In this document: positions 7,660-15,347 of the stretch, piece by piece
Layout: the number at the start of each line of letters is the position of its first letter
How positions within the stretch are numbered: position 1 is the stretch's first letter
Assembly: GCA_028293125.1 (NCBI GenBank)
Contig: JAQGPJ010000066.1
Span: 1 to 53,689, forward strand
DNA: 53,689 bases
Origin: Verrucomicrobiales bacterium
GTDB lineage: Bacteria; Verrucomicrobiota; Verrucomicrobiia; Verrucomicrobiales; V1-33
Direction of reading: 5' to 3'
Position numbers and translations under genes: made by a program
Notes under the pieces: model-generated
Told to the model about the DNA's origin: nothing
Database searches by the model: none
What the model saw: only the letters and a program-made list of their open reading frames with translations

Positions 7660-8676
7660 TCACGGCGTTTTTGCCGGGGCCGCCTTTTCCTTTTCCGCCG
7701 GATGCAGGGTGCGGTGGATGGTGTCCAGCAGGGACTTTTCACCCTTCACATCGTAGTCCAGTGACCAGATCATGACTCCGGCGAGCTTCTCCTCTAGGAC
7801 GTATTGAGCCTTGGTCCGGATGGTGGGGATGCCGTTGTACCAGATGGTGCTGCCGGTCTGGTCAGCGTTCTCCGCGCCGGGGTGATCAGCGATGATTTTG
7901 TTGTAGGGGTAGTCGCGCTTTTTGAAGGCGTCGCCGAATCCGTAGCCGTAAAACGGCACCCCCAACACCGCCTTTTCACGGGCAAGCCCCCGCTGCAGCC
8001 AGTAGGCGGTGTTTTCCTTGGCGAAATCCAAGGAGGAGTGCTGACCAGGACGTTCCGGGCTCCAGTAGCCGGCTCCGTCATAGGCCATGATGGTGACGAA
8101 ATCGAACTGTGCGAGGGCGGAGCTGGGGATCCGATCCCCGCCGTAGCCCTTCGACAGAGCCGCCGTCAGCAGCTTGCCACGGGGCTTCAGCACCTTCGCC
8201 AACTCATCAATGAAGGCATCATAGTCCTGATTGATCGACGGTCCCTCAATGTCCACATCCAGTCCGTCAAACTGATGCGCCGTGATATAATCGGCGATTT
8301 TCGCCGCGAATCCGGCGCGTTTGCCATCGCTGAGCAGATCGAAATACCGCGCCTTCAGCGCCTTGTTATCGGAAGCGGCACCGCCGCCGATGGAGATCAG
8401 CACCTTCACCCCCTGAGCCCGCGCCTTGGTGATCAGCACCTCATTCCGGCTGCTGAAGGAAAGGTTGCCGGCGTCATTCACCGGGTTTTCAAAGGCCACG
8501 TTGATGTGCGTCAGCTTACCATAGTCGATGGTTTCCGAAAAGGACTTCAAGTCCACCCAGTTCGGCACGTAAGCCACCACGAGCAGGCCCGCCATCAGGT
8601 GCCCAATGAGGAGCAGGGCCGCCAGCACGACGAAAAAGGTGGAACGCCGGGGCAAGGGAAGCGGAGATTTTTTCAT
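7660..8676 (-). CDS. Glycoside hydrolase family 18 (chitinase-like) protein, membrane-anchored
   Basis: 338 residues from ATG at 8676 (MKKSPLPLPRR). A hydrophobic segment at 14-36 is a signal anchor or uncleaved signal, so the enzyme acts in the periplasm or outside. The barrel carries the complete GH18 motif FDGLDVDIEG, with the general acid Glu144 and the supporting Asp residues. Substrate-strand motifs SIGGG and the terminal GVMIWSLDYD are also present. Likely activity is endo-beta-N-acetylglucosaminidase or chitinase on a GlcNAc polymer or peptidoglycan. Longer starts (8712, 8784) are open but put unrelated sequence before the anchor. Confidence 0.88.
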   Translation of the reverse strand: MKKSPLPLPRRSTFFVVLAALLLIGHLMAGLLVVAYVPNWVDLKSFSETIDYGKLTHINVAFENPVNDAGNLSFSSRNEVLITKARAQGVKVLISIGGGAASDNKALKARYFDLLSDGKRAGFAAKIADYITAHQFDGLDVDIEGPSINQDYDAFIDELAKVLKPRGKLLTAALSKGYGGDRIPSSALAQFDFVTIMAYDGAGYWSPERPGQHSSLDFAKENTAYWLQRGLAREKAVLGVPFYGYGFGDAFKKRDYPYNKIIADHPGAENADQTGSTIWYNGIPTIRTKAQYVLEEKLAGVMIWSLDYDVKGEKSLLDTIHRTLHPAEKEKAAPAKTP

Positions 8677-8784
8677 GCTTCCCGAACGGGCCGCGGCTGT
8701 AGGGGCTTCCATATGGTTCTGAAGAGGCGGGTGGCACGCGTTCCAATCCACCAAGCAGAGAGCAAAGAGAAGCCAGCGTAGCAA

Positions 8785-8886
8785 ATCGATTTTAAATCGA
8801 TGCAGAATTTAACCGGTGTCCCTGTCCAATACGCTGTGATACAATACTTTACGGGTTAAAACATTGCTTGAAAATCGACGCAGAAT
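8785..8886. promoter_or_regulatory. Divergent regulatory region with palindrome and direct repeats
   Basis: ATCGATTT-T-AAATCGAT (8785-8801) is a perfect inverted repeat. Its right arm begins AAATCGATGCAGAAT (8794-8808), repeated with one change as AAATCGACGCAGAAT at 8872-8886, ten bases before the yjjJ start. Between them lies a second inverted repeat, TTTAACC (8808-8814) with GGTTAAA near 8855, and a TACAAT -10-like hexamer. The layout suits autoregulation by the N-terminal DNA-binding domain of the YjjJ product, now broken. It could also control the divergent GH18 gene. Confidence 0.45.
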
Positions 8887-8895
8887 CCCACAGGA

Positions 8896-10293
8896 ATGGC
8901 CCGTTCACCGCAAATCCCGCAGGAAAAACTGACGGCTCTTCTACAACTGAGAGGGCCGGTGCCGGCATCCGAACTGGCGGCGGCATTGAAAGTGAGCCGC
9001 GCCACGGTGGTGCGGGCGCTAAACAATGGTTTTGACCGCCGGTTGGTGGTGCTGGGTGCCGCCCGCAGCACCCGATATGCGCTGCGCAGAACCATTCGAT
9101 CAATGGGGGACCGCTGGCCGGTTTACCGAATCGATGACCGGGGGCGTGCGGAGCTTTGTGGGATGATGGAGGCGTTGCATGAGCGGCGCTGGCGGATGGT
9201 ATGGGCAGGCCAGCCTCCGGTCTGGTCCGGACATTTTTCGGACCGCGGCGGGTTTTTTAAGGGTATCCTTTCTTCCTGAGTGATACCCGTCCCCAGGGAT
9301 TTCTAGGGCGGATCATGGCGGGGCGGGTTTCACGTCAGTTGGATCTGCCGGCCAATCCTCAAACTTGGAGCGATGACCAGACACAGATTTTCCTGCTGTC
9401 GCAGGGAGTCGATCTGCCGGGATCGGTGGTGACGGGGGCTGACTGTCTGCGCCGTGCTTTGGAGCAGGCGGTTTTTCCGGACAACTCAACCTTGGTGCCG
9501 GAAGCGGAGACCGCACTGCGTTATCCGGCGCTGGCGGCGGAGATCATGACCGTGCTGCCGGGCAGCCCAGCCGGCGGTGAGCATCCCAAAATTTTTGACG
9601 CGCCTTCAGTCATCCACCGGGGAAAGCCGGAGTGTGCTGGTGAAATTCTCCCCGCCCATGGATCAGCCGGCGGGCCGGCGCTGGGCGGATCTGCTGCGTT
9701 GTGAATACCACGCTCACCTGATTCTGGAGGCTCAGGCCTTGGCACTGCCGGGGGCACGGACACTGGACAGCGGCGGTATGCGTTTTCTTGAGGTGCCCCA
9801 GTTTGACCGGACCCCCGCCGGTGGCCGCCGGGGCGTAGTTTCCTTGGAGGCGCTGCACGATGCCGCCGTTGGATCCGGGCAGGGCCCTTGGCCGGAGGCG
9901 GTGGCGGAACTGCGGGAATGCGGCCTGACAGGAACCGATGCCCTGGACACAGCGCAGCGGCTTCATGCCTTCGGCGGGCTCATTGGAAACACGGATATGC
10001 ACCGGGGCAATCTGTCCTTCTGGTTGGATGACACCCTGCCGTTCCACGTGGCTCCGGCTTATGACATGCAGCCCATGTTCACCGTGCCCGGCCCGCAGGG
10101 AGGCATTGTGGACCGCCCCTTCACACCTCCGGTTCCCCTGCCGGCAAATCACGGAGCTTGGCTGGAGGCGGCAGGCTGGGCCGTGGCCTTTTGGCGGGCG
10201 GTGGTGGACGATCCGGAAATCTCCGCCCCATTCCGGGCGGCGGCGGTTGGTTTTTTGGAAACCGTGGAAAGGCTGCGCCGGCACTGGACCTGA
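8896..10293 (+). pseudogene. yjjJ: HipA-like kinase YjjJ, two frameshifts
   Basis: Three collinear pieces of one YjjJ-type protein lie in two frames. Piece 1 (8896-9279) has the helix-turn-helix PASELAAALKVSRATVVRAL. Piece 2, in another frame from about 9262, reads YPFFLSDTRPQGFLGRIMAG and runs to the SAGGE-type motif PAGGEHPK near 9590. Piece 3 (from about 9590, first frame again) has FLTRLQSSTGESRSVLVKFS and the kinase loop LIGNTDMHRGNLSFW, then AYDMQP. The first shift lies at a T6 run (gggttttttaaggg, a missing base). The second lies at AAAATTTTT (an extra base), so they compensate. Either this is a decayed gene or both are homopolymer sequencing errors. Family members are orphan HipA-like Ser/Thr kinases, some acting as toxins. 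Confidence 0.75.
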
Positions 10294-10351
10294 GATGGAA
10301 CCTGCCGTAAAGGTCCATGGAAAACATCGCAGCATCCAGTCTGAAACCGCC

Positions 10352-10503
10352 ATGGAACCGAATGAACCCCCGCAGAAAGGCATGTCGGAAATGTCCAGAA
10401 TTGTTCTGGAGGCCAGCCGGTGGCGACGGAGAAAATGCTGGATTACTACAAGCGTATGGGCATCCGCGTCACGCCGCAGATGACTTTGGCACCGGAGCCG
10501 TAA
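10352..10503 (+). pseudogene. Possible small frameshifted ORF
   Basis: From ATG at 10352 one frame reads MEPNEPPQKGMSEMSRIVLE. Near 10410 a neighbouring frame continues GQPVATEKMLDYYKRMGIRV, then TPQMTLAPEP, to TAA at 10501-10503. The second part has natural-looking composition and a clean ending, but its own frame has no start. A one-base shift would join the two into about 50 residues. I do not recognise the product. It follows the yjjJ pseudogene, in a stretch (10294-10560) that otherwise shows nothing. Confidence 0.25.
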
Positions 10504-10560
10504 GCGAAGCCAAAACGCCGCCGGCGGAGTAAAAAGGACTGAGTTCCAGCTGAGGCTTCA

Positions 10561-11004
10561 ATGCTCCATATTCGTTCAGGCCCGGAGGAGCTTTCAGCGT
10601 GGAACTGGAAACGGATGGCGCTTTGGGCGGTGGCGCTGACGGTGGCCACTCCCTTCACGCACCTGTATTATATTTTGAAAACCGAGGGCGGTGGCCCGCT
10701 GATGGCGGCGGTGCTGGCAACCATTGTGATGTTCCGGCTGCCCTTTCTGGGGGTGGTGGCTTGGCGTCTGAAGGTCACTCCCCATCCCGTGCCGGAGACG
10801 GATCCGGATTCAGGGCCGCTGTTCCGCAGATGGACCATCACATTGCTTCAGATCATGGGCATGCTTTATCATTTGATATGGTTTTTTGACGCCCTGCGGG
10901 CGGCGGTGTGGCCGTTGATGGTGGTTTCCGTGTGGTGGATGATCTGGTTTTACGGCATGATGGTGCGGGAGCGGGCACGCTGCTCACAACTGGCCAAGGG
11001 CTGA
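10561..11004 (+). CDS. Small integral membrane protein, unknown
   Basis: 147 residues with about four membrane segments: MALWAVALTVATPFTHLYYI (19-38), PLMAAVLATIVMFRLPFLGVV (47-67), WTITLLQIMGMLYHLIWFF (90-108) and AVWPLMVVSVWWMIWFYGMM (114-133). No family was recognised and there are no catalytic motifs. It is aromatic-rich with short loops and a basic C-terminus (RERARCSQLAKG), which suggests a cytoplasmic tail. It is monocistronic as far as can be seen, and the next gene (hisS) converges on it. Confidence 0.7.
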   Translation: MLHIRSGPEELSAWNWKRMALWAVALTVATPFTHLYYILKTEGGGPLMAAVLATIVMFRLPFLGVVAWRLKVTPHPVPETDPDSGPLFRRWTITLLQIMGMLYHLIWFFDALRAAVWPLMVVSVWWMIWFYGMMVRERARCSQLAKG

Positions 11005-11159
11005 ATAGAAAAACTGGACCACAGTCTGATTTTGTCAGGGAGCGGCGTTTATCCTCTGGAATGCGAACCGTTTCCGACGGAGGTCCACAAACTGATTGGA
11101 GATAACAAGTTTGGATAAAGGCATGCAGGGAGGTTGGTGGTGCTTCCTCTCCCGGCTTC

Positions 11160-12428
11160 TCACACCTGTGCCAGCACCGCCGCCGCAGCCTCGGACAGAC
11201 CGGTGAACGGGATGGCCTGCTCGGTGCGGCGGGCAAGGTCCTTAAGGCGCACTTCGGGGAATTCGGCTCCAATGATCACAGCGATTTTCGCGCCGAGAGC
11301 CTCAGCGGTCTGAAACTGTTTGTCCACCTTGGCCGGGAGGTAGTTGTAGTCGGTGGCGATGCCCGCGCTTCTCAGTGCCTGCACCGTGGCCAGGGCATCG
11401 GGACGGCGGGTCTCATCGGCGATGACGACAAAAGCCCCGATTTTGTTATAACCGGCAAGCCAGGTTTCGTAGCGCGCTTTGGCGTGCGGGGTTTCGTTGA
11501 GGAAGTCGCCGATGACCATGTCCCCCATGGCGAAGCCACAGGCCGGCAGATCATTGCCGCCGATGAGCTGGCAGAGGTTGTCGTAGCGGCCGCCTCCAGC
11601 CACGGCCCGCATGCCTTTGCGGATATCGAAGATCTCGAACACAGCGCCGGTGTAATAGGCCAGTCCGCGCACGATTCCCAGATCCACGGAGACAAATCCC
11701 GACAGTCCGCGCGCCGTCAGGTCGGCCAGCAGCGCCTGCAGCGGCGGCCAGTCCGCGCCCTGTTCGCCTATGAAGGCATCGACGGCCTCCCGGTTGGTGC
11801 CCAGCGCCTCCAAACGCTCGGCGGTCAGAGCCGGTTTCTCCCGCTCCATCTTGTCGATGATCTGGAGAAAGGCGGGCAGGTTCTCCGCCGCCACACCGGC
11901 TTTGGCTAGGAAGTCCGGCCAGACGTTGCGGTCGCTGAGGCGCACGAGAAAGTCGCCCTCACGGAAGCCGAGGCCGCGCATGACATCGATGCTCAGGGCG
12001 ATCAGGTCGGCATCGGCGGCGACGGAAGGCTCGCCGAGGATGTCGCAGTTGAACTGGTAGAACTCGCGGCCCCGGCCCTTCTGCTGGCGCTCGTAGCGGA
12101 AACAGGGTCCGATCTGGAACCATTTCATGGGCTTGCGGCGCCCCTTGTGGGCGGCGGCGGCCATGCGGGCCAGGCTGGGGGTGGTTTCCGGGCGCATGGC
12201 GACCTCGCGGCCACCGGCGTCGGTGAAGTGGAACAGTTGCTTCACGATCTCATCGCCGCTTTTCCGGCGGTAGAGCTCGGTGGGCTCCAAGACGGGCCCC
12301 TCATACTCCACAAAGGCGTAGCGGCGGGCGGCGGCGCGCCAGGTTTCAAAGAGGTAGTTGCGCAGGGCGCAGGTTTCCGGCAGGAACTCGCGGAATCCGG
12401 GAAGACTCTGGATGGAGGAGGCACTCAT
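11160..12428 (-). CDS. hisS: Histidyl-tRNA synthetase
   Basis: 422 residues from ATG at 12428 (MSASSIQSLPGFREFLPE); an open extension to 12512 is low-complexity Pro/Ala and was not used. It is a class II aminoacyl-tRNA synthetase. Motif 2 with its arginine lies in FRYERQQKGRGREFYQFNCD, preceded by MRPETTPSLARM. The histidine-specific signature is RGLAYYTGAVFEIFD (commonly RGLDYYTG elsewhere). Motif 3 is ACGFAMGDMVIGDFL. A C-terminal anticodon-binding domain follows (about 325-422). It charges tRNA-His in the cytosol. The Ala in place of Asp in the histidine motif occurs in some bacterial lineages. Confidence 0.95.
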   Translation of the reverse strand: MSASSIQSLPGFREFLPETCALRNYLFETWRAAARRYAFVEYEGPVLEPTELYRRKSGDEIVKQLFHFTDAGGREVAMRPETTPSLARMAAAAHKGRRKPMKWFQIGPCFRYERQQKGRGREFYQFNCDILGEPSVAADADLIALSIDVMRGLGFREGDFLVRLSDRNVWPDFLAKAGVAAENLPAFLQIIDKMEREKPALTAERLEALGTNREAVDAFIGEQGADWPPLQALLADLTARGLSGFVSVDLGIVRGLAYYTGAVFEIFDIRKGMRAVAGGGRYDNLCQLIGGNDLPACGFAMGDMVIGDFLNETPHAKARYETWLAGYNKIGAFVVIADETRRPDALATVQALRSAGIATDYNYLPAKVDKQFQTAEALGAKIAVIIGAEFPEVRLKDLARRTEQAIPFTGLSEAAAAVLAQV

Positions 12429-12579
12429 GGGAAAATGGTGGAGGACATAACAGTAAGGGGAAAGGCGCGGCGCGGCGGGGACCGCGGGCGGGGGGCCGGG
12501 ATCATGGCACAAATCCGGCGGATGGCACGGGTGAATTCCCGCTTTCCTTCAACCGGGCAATCAGGTTTGAAGAGGACGG

Positions 12580-15288
12580 ATGCCCGATTCAGAACTCCTT
12601 ACCTCCCAGCAGCGCCCGCGCTCACGGCTCCGTCCGTGGCGGGATGCGGCTGCCGTAGGCGGACTGCTTCTCGCGGCCAATGCCCTCACGGCTCCCCATG
12701 ACCCCGGATGGTTTCTGCTGAATCCCTCGCCATGGCTGCTGCTGCCGGGGCTGATGGGCATGCGGCATGGCTTCCGCTGGGGATTTCTCATTGGCTCCGC
12801 GGCCTCGCTGGCGGTTCTTGGCATGCTGTCCGCGTTTCAGCCCGGACTGCCTGGCGTGAATCTGATTTACTTTCTGTCGCTGCCGGCGGCGGGCCTGCTT
12901 TCCGGTGCCGCCCACAGGCTGGAGGGGAATGAGCCGGTGTGTATGCCGGCGGTGGAAAGCCCTGCGGACATTGATGCGGTGCCTTCGCCGGTGCCTTCCC
13001 GGGAGCCAGCCCAGCATTCCCCCGATTCCACTGCGGCTTTATTGAGAACCCAACTGGAGGAAAGCGCCGGCATCCGCAGGGAGCTGGCCGGCAGACTGGA
13101 GGAGCGGGAGGCCGGGATTCAGGGACTGGCCCGACAATGTGAGGATTTCTCACGGCAGTGCCGTGACTTGTCACGGCGGCAGGATGTGCTTAGCCAGGAG
13201 CGCGATGCGCTGTCCGCTGAGCTGGTCCGCCGCACCGGGGATCTGCGGGCCATGGAGGAAAAGCAGGAACTGCTGCTCCGGCAGCACCGGCAGGAGGAGG
13301 CCGCCATGGCCAAAGCCATGACCCCCCAAACCGATGCCGCCGCCACAGGAGCAACAGCAGCTGAAGAGACCCGGCTGGCTCTGCAGCGGGAAATCCTTCA
13401 AGCGGCGGTGGAGCGGCGGGATGCGGTGCGGGCTTATGTGAAGCGCCGCCGCACAGCCATGGAGCGGCTGGCGGAGCAGGGGGGCCGGCAGGGGCAGGAG
13501 TTGCAGGCGCTCCATTCGGAGCGCGATTCCCTGGCCCGTCAGCTGGAGCAGGCCACCCGCCGGCTGACCGGGCGCGGCGATGAGCTGGAAATGATGATCT
13601 CCCGTCAGAACGAGGCCGAAACCATGCTGGCCGGACAGGAGCATTCCCTAAGTGAACTGGCCAAACGACTGGAGGCCTTGGATGGCCAAGTGGCGGAAAG
13701 GGACACGGTGATTCAATGGCTCCGCCTGGAACTGGAGCAGCGGATGGAGGCGCGGCAAGTGCAGGAGGTGGTGGAGGAGGACGAACCTGCCTTGGAGGTT
13801 GCTTGGTTATGGTTCGAAGCCCATGATGCCCGACGCACGGAGACCCTGTCGGAGCCAGCCGTGACCGGCGGGACGTTCGTCACCTGTCTGCGCATGGGGG
13901 CCGATACCGATCCGGACACCCCATTGCCCGCGCCGTTGCAGGAGTCCGCCGCACCACAGGAGCAGGAGGAGCATGGAAATCACGAGCCAGGGAAGCATCA
14001 GGCCCTGATCCAAAAGCTGGAGCAAAAACTGACCGGATGCCGGGAGGCCATCAATCAGCTGACAGTCCAGCGTGATGAGCTGGCGGCCCGTCTGGAGGAG
14101 CGGCTGGATCTTTTGGAGATCCTGACCGAGGAGCGCGCGGTGCTCACCGACAAACTCGCCGAGCGCGGCGAAGCCCTGCGGAAAGTGGAGGCGGTGTGCG
14201 ATTCCCTGAATGTCCATCTGGATCACCGGAATGCCTTGCTGAAACCGGTGACCGCCCGCGCCCTGCCGCTGGTCCGCCGTATGCCGCGCCGAAATGGAGG
14301 CGCGCGACATCAGGATTCACCGGCCTTGGAAGCTGCGGATGGCCCGGACGATATCCCACTGCGGCTGGCGATGGGGGAGGGACGTGATTTACTGTTCGGA
14401 ATGACGGTGACTTCACCACTGGATAGGGAGGAGGCACCCTTTGAGGCCCCGTTCCGCGCTCTTTTCGAGGCTGGAGCCGGACCTGTTTTTCCTCATCTCC
14501 TCATGCTGCTGGAGGAAACCGCCGGCGTGACGGATGCCGCGTTTTATCAGATCGACGGCACGCGGCTGGAGCGGTCCGCCCTGCGCGGTGAGGGCGGCAT
14601 GCTGCCGAAGACCATGCCGCTGGCCACGGCGGAGATCGCCGCGTTGGCCGTGGCCCGGCAGTCCTTTGTCACCTGCCGCCAAGTCTGGGCCACGGTGCCG
14701 GCGCAGGACAGTCCCTGGCTGGCGGCCCTGCCGTGGCCTTCGGACGGATTCCACAGCACGGCGCTGCTGCTCATCCATCGGATGCATCTGGGGGAGGTGA
14801 ACCGGCGAACCTTCTCGCGCATCCAGCTGATCTGCCGCTGGGCGGCCCGGTTCATGGAACTGCACGGCCTGCAGGGCACGGTATCGGAGCCGGTTGGCGG
14901 AGCCTTGGCGGTGACGTCGGATGTCCTGCGCCGCGCCCTGCTGGATGCCGCCGGCGCTTGCCGGGAGCATGGCCTGCTCTCCTCCACTCTCACCCTGAGG
15001 CTGAATGGGGAGTCCCGCGTCCATCAGGAGCATCTACTGAACACTCTGCTGGCGCACCTGCGCCCCACGGATCTGGTTTGCCGGGAGCACGGCGTGGCGG
15101 CGGCGGATCCGGCATCACCAACGCCCTCCTCCACCGGCAGCGCGGTGGTTATCATGGAAGTCCTGCTGACCTTCTCCGGCCCGGTGGAAGCTGAGGAGCT
15201 CGCCGGTTCTCTGGAGCAGGCCATCACCGGGGATCCGGCGCTGCGGGATGTGGTCACTCTCAGCCCTCCGGCATTGGTGGGCGGCTAA
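12580..15288 (+). CDS. PelD-like membrane protein: coiled coil, GAF, degenerate GGDEF
   Basis: 902 residues. Hydrophobic segments at about 24-40, 52-86 and 93-112 form a membrane module. Long heptad-rich coiled coils cover roughly 150-410 and 480-565, separated by an acidic linker. A GAF-like domain lies at about 637-765. The C-terminal domain (about 780-890) aligns with a GGDEF fold in which R828-P-T-D831 occupies the inhibitory-site RxxD position; five residues later the catalytic GGDEF is replaced by HGVAA. TM-GAF-degenerate GGDEF with an intact I-site is the plan of PelD, the c-di-GMP receptor of Pel polysaccharide synthesis. The coiled-coil insertion is unusual. No other pel genes are visible. 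Domain calls were made by eye. Confidence 0.6.
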   Translation: MPDSELLTSQQRPRSRLRPWRDAAAVGGLLLAANALTAPHDPGWFLLNPSPWLLLPGLMGMRHGFRWGFLIGSAASLAVLGMLSAFQPGLPGVNLIYFLSLPAAGLLSGAAHRLEGNEPVCMPAVESPADIDAVPSPVPSREPAQHSPDSTAALLRTQLEESAGIRRELAGRLEEREAGIQGLARQCEDFSRQCRDLSRRQDVLSQERDALSAELVRRTGDLRAMEEKQELLLRQHRQEEAAMAKAMTPQTDAAATGATAAEETRLALQREILQAAVERRDAVRAYVKRRRTAMERLAEQGGRQGQELQALHSERDSLARQLEQATRRLTGRGDELEMMISRQNEAETMLAGQEHSLSELAKRLEALDGQVAERDTVIQWLRLELEQRMEARQVQEVVEEDEPALEVAWLWFEAHDARRTETLSEPAVTGGTFVTCLRMGADTDPDTPLPAPLQESAAPQEQEEHGNHEPGKHQALIQKLEQKLTGCREAINQLTVQRDELAARLEERLDLLEILTEERAVLTDKLAERGEALRKVEAVCDSLNVHLDHRNALLKPVTARALPLVRRMPRRNGGARHQDSPALEAADGPDDIPLRLAMGEGRDLLFGMTVTSPLDREEAPFEAPFRALFEAGAGPVFPHLLMLLEETAGVTDAAFYQIDGTRLERSALRGEGGMLPKTMPLATAEIAALAVARQSFVTCRQVWATVPAQDSPWLAALPWPSDGFHSTALLLIHRMHLGEVNRRTFSRIQLICRWAARFMELHGLQGTVSEPVGGALAVTSDVLRRALLDAAGACREHGLLSSTLTLRLNGESRVHQEHLLNTLLAHLRPTDLVCREHGVAAADPASPTPSSTGSAVVIMEVLLTFSGPVEAEELAGSLEQAITGDPALRDVVTLSPPALVGG

Positions 15289-15318
15289 CGCCGGCCAGCG
15301 TGAAATCCGGAGCCGGCG
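15289..15318. terminator. GC hairpin between convergent genes
   Basis: CGCCGGC at 15289-15295 pairs with GCCGGCG at 15312-15318 across a 16-base loop. It begins right after the stop of the PelD-like gene and lies before the end of the convergent dehydrogenase gene. It could end transcription from either side, but no T-tract follows, so an intrinsic terminator is not certain. Confidence 0.35.
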
Positions 15319-15347
15319 GCGTCACCATCCTTCTGGCCAAACAGGGG

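Noticed and set aside
12580-15288. Evidence for a Pel polysaccharide operon
   Set aside because: Only the PelD-like protein is present; no PelA, PelB, PelC, PelE, PelF or PelG features occur in the flanks.
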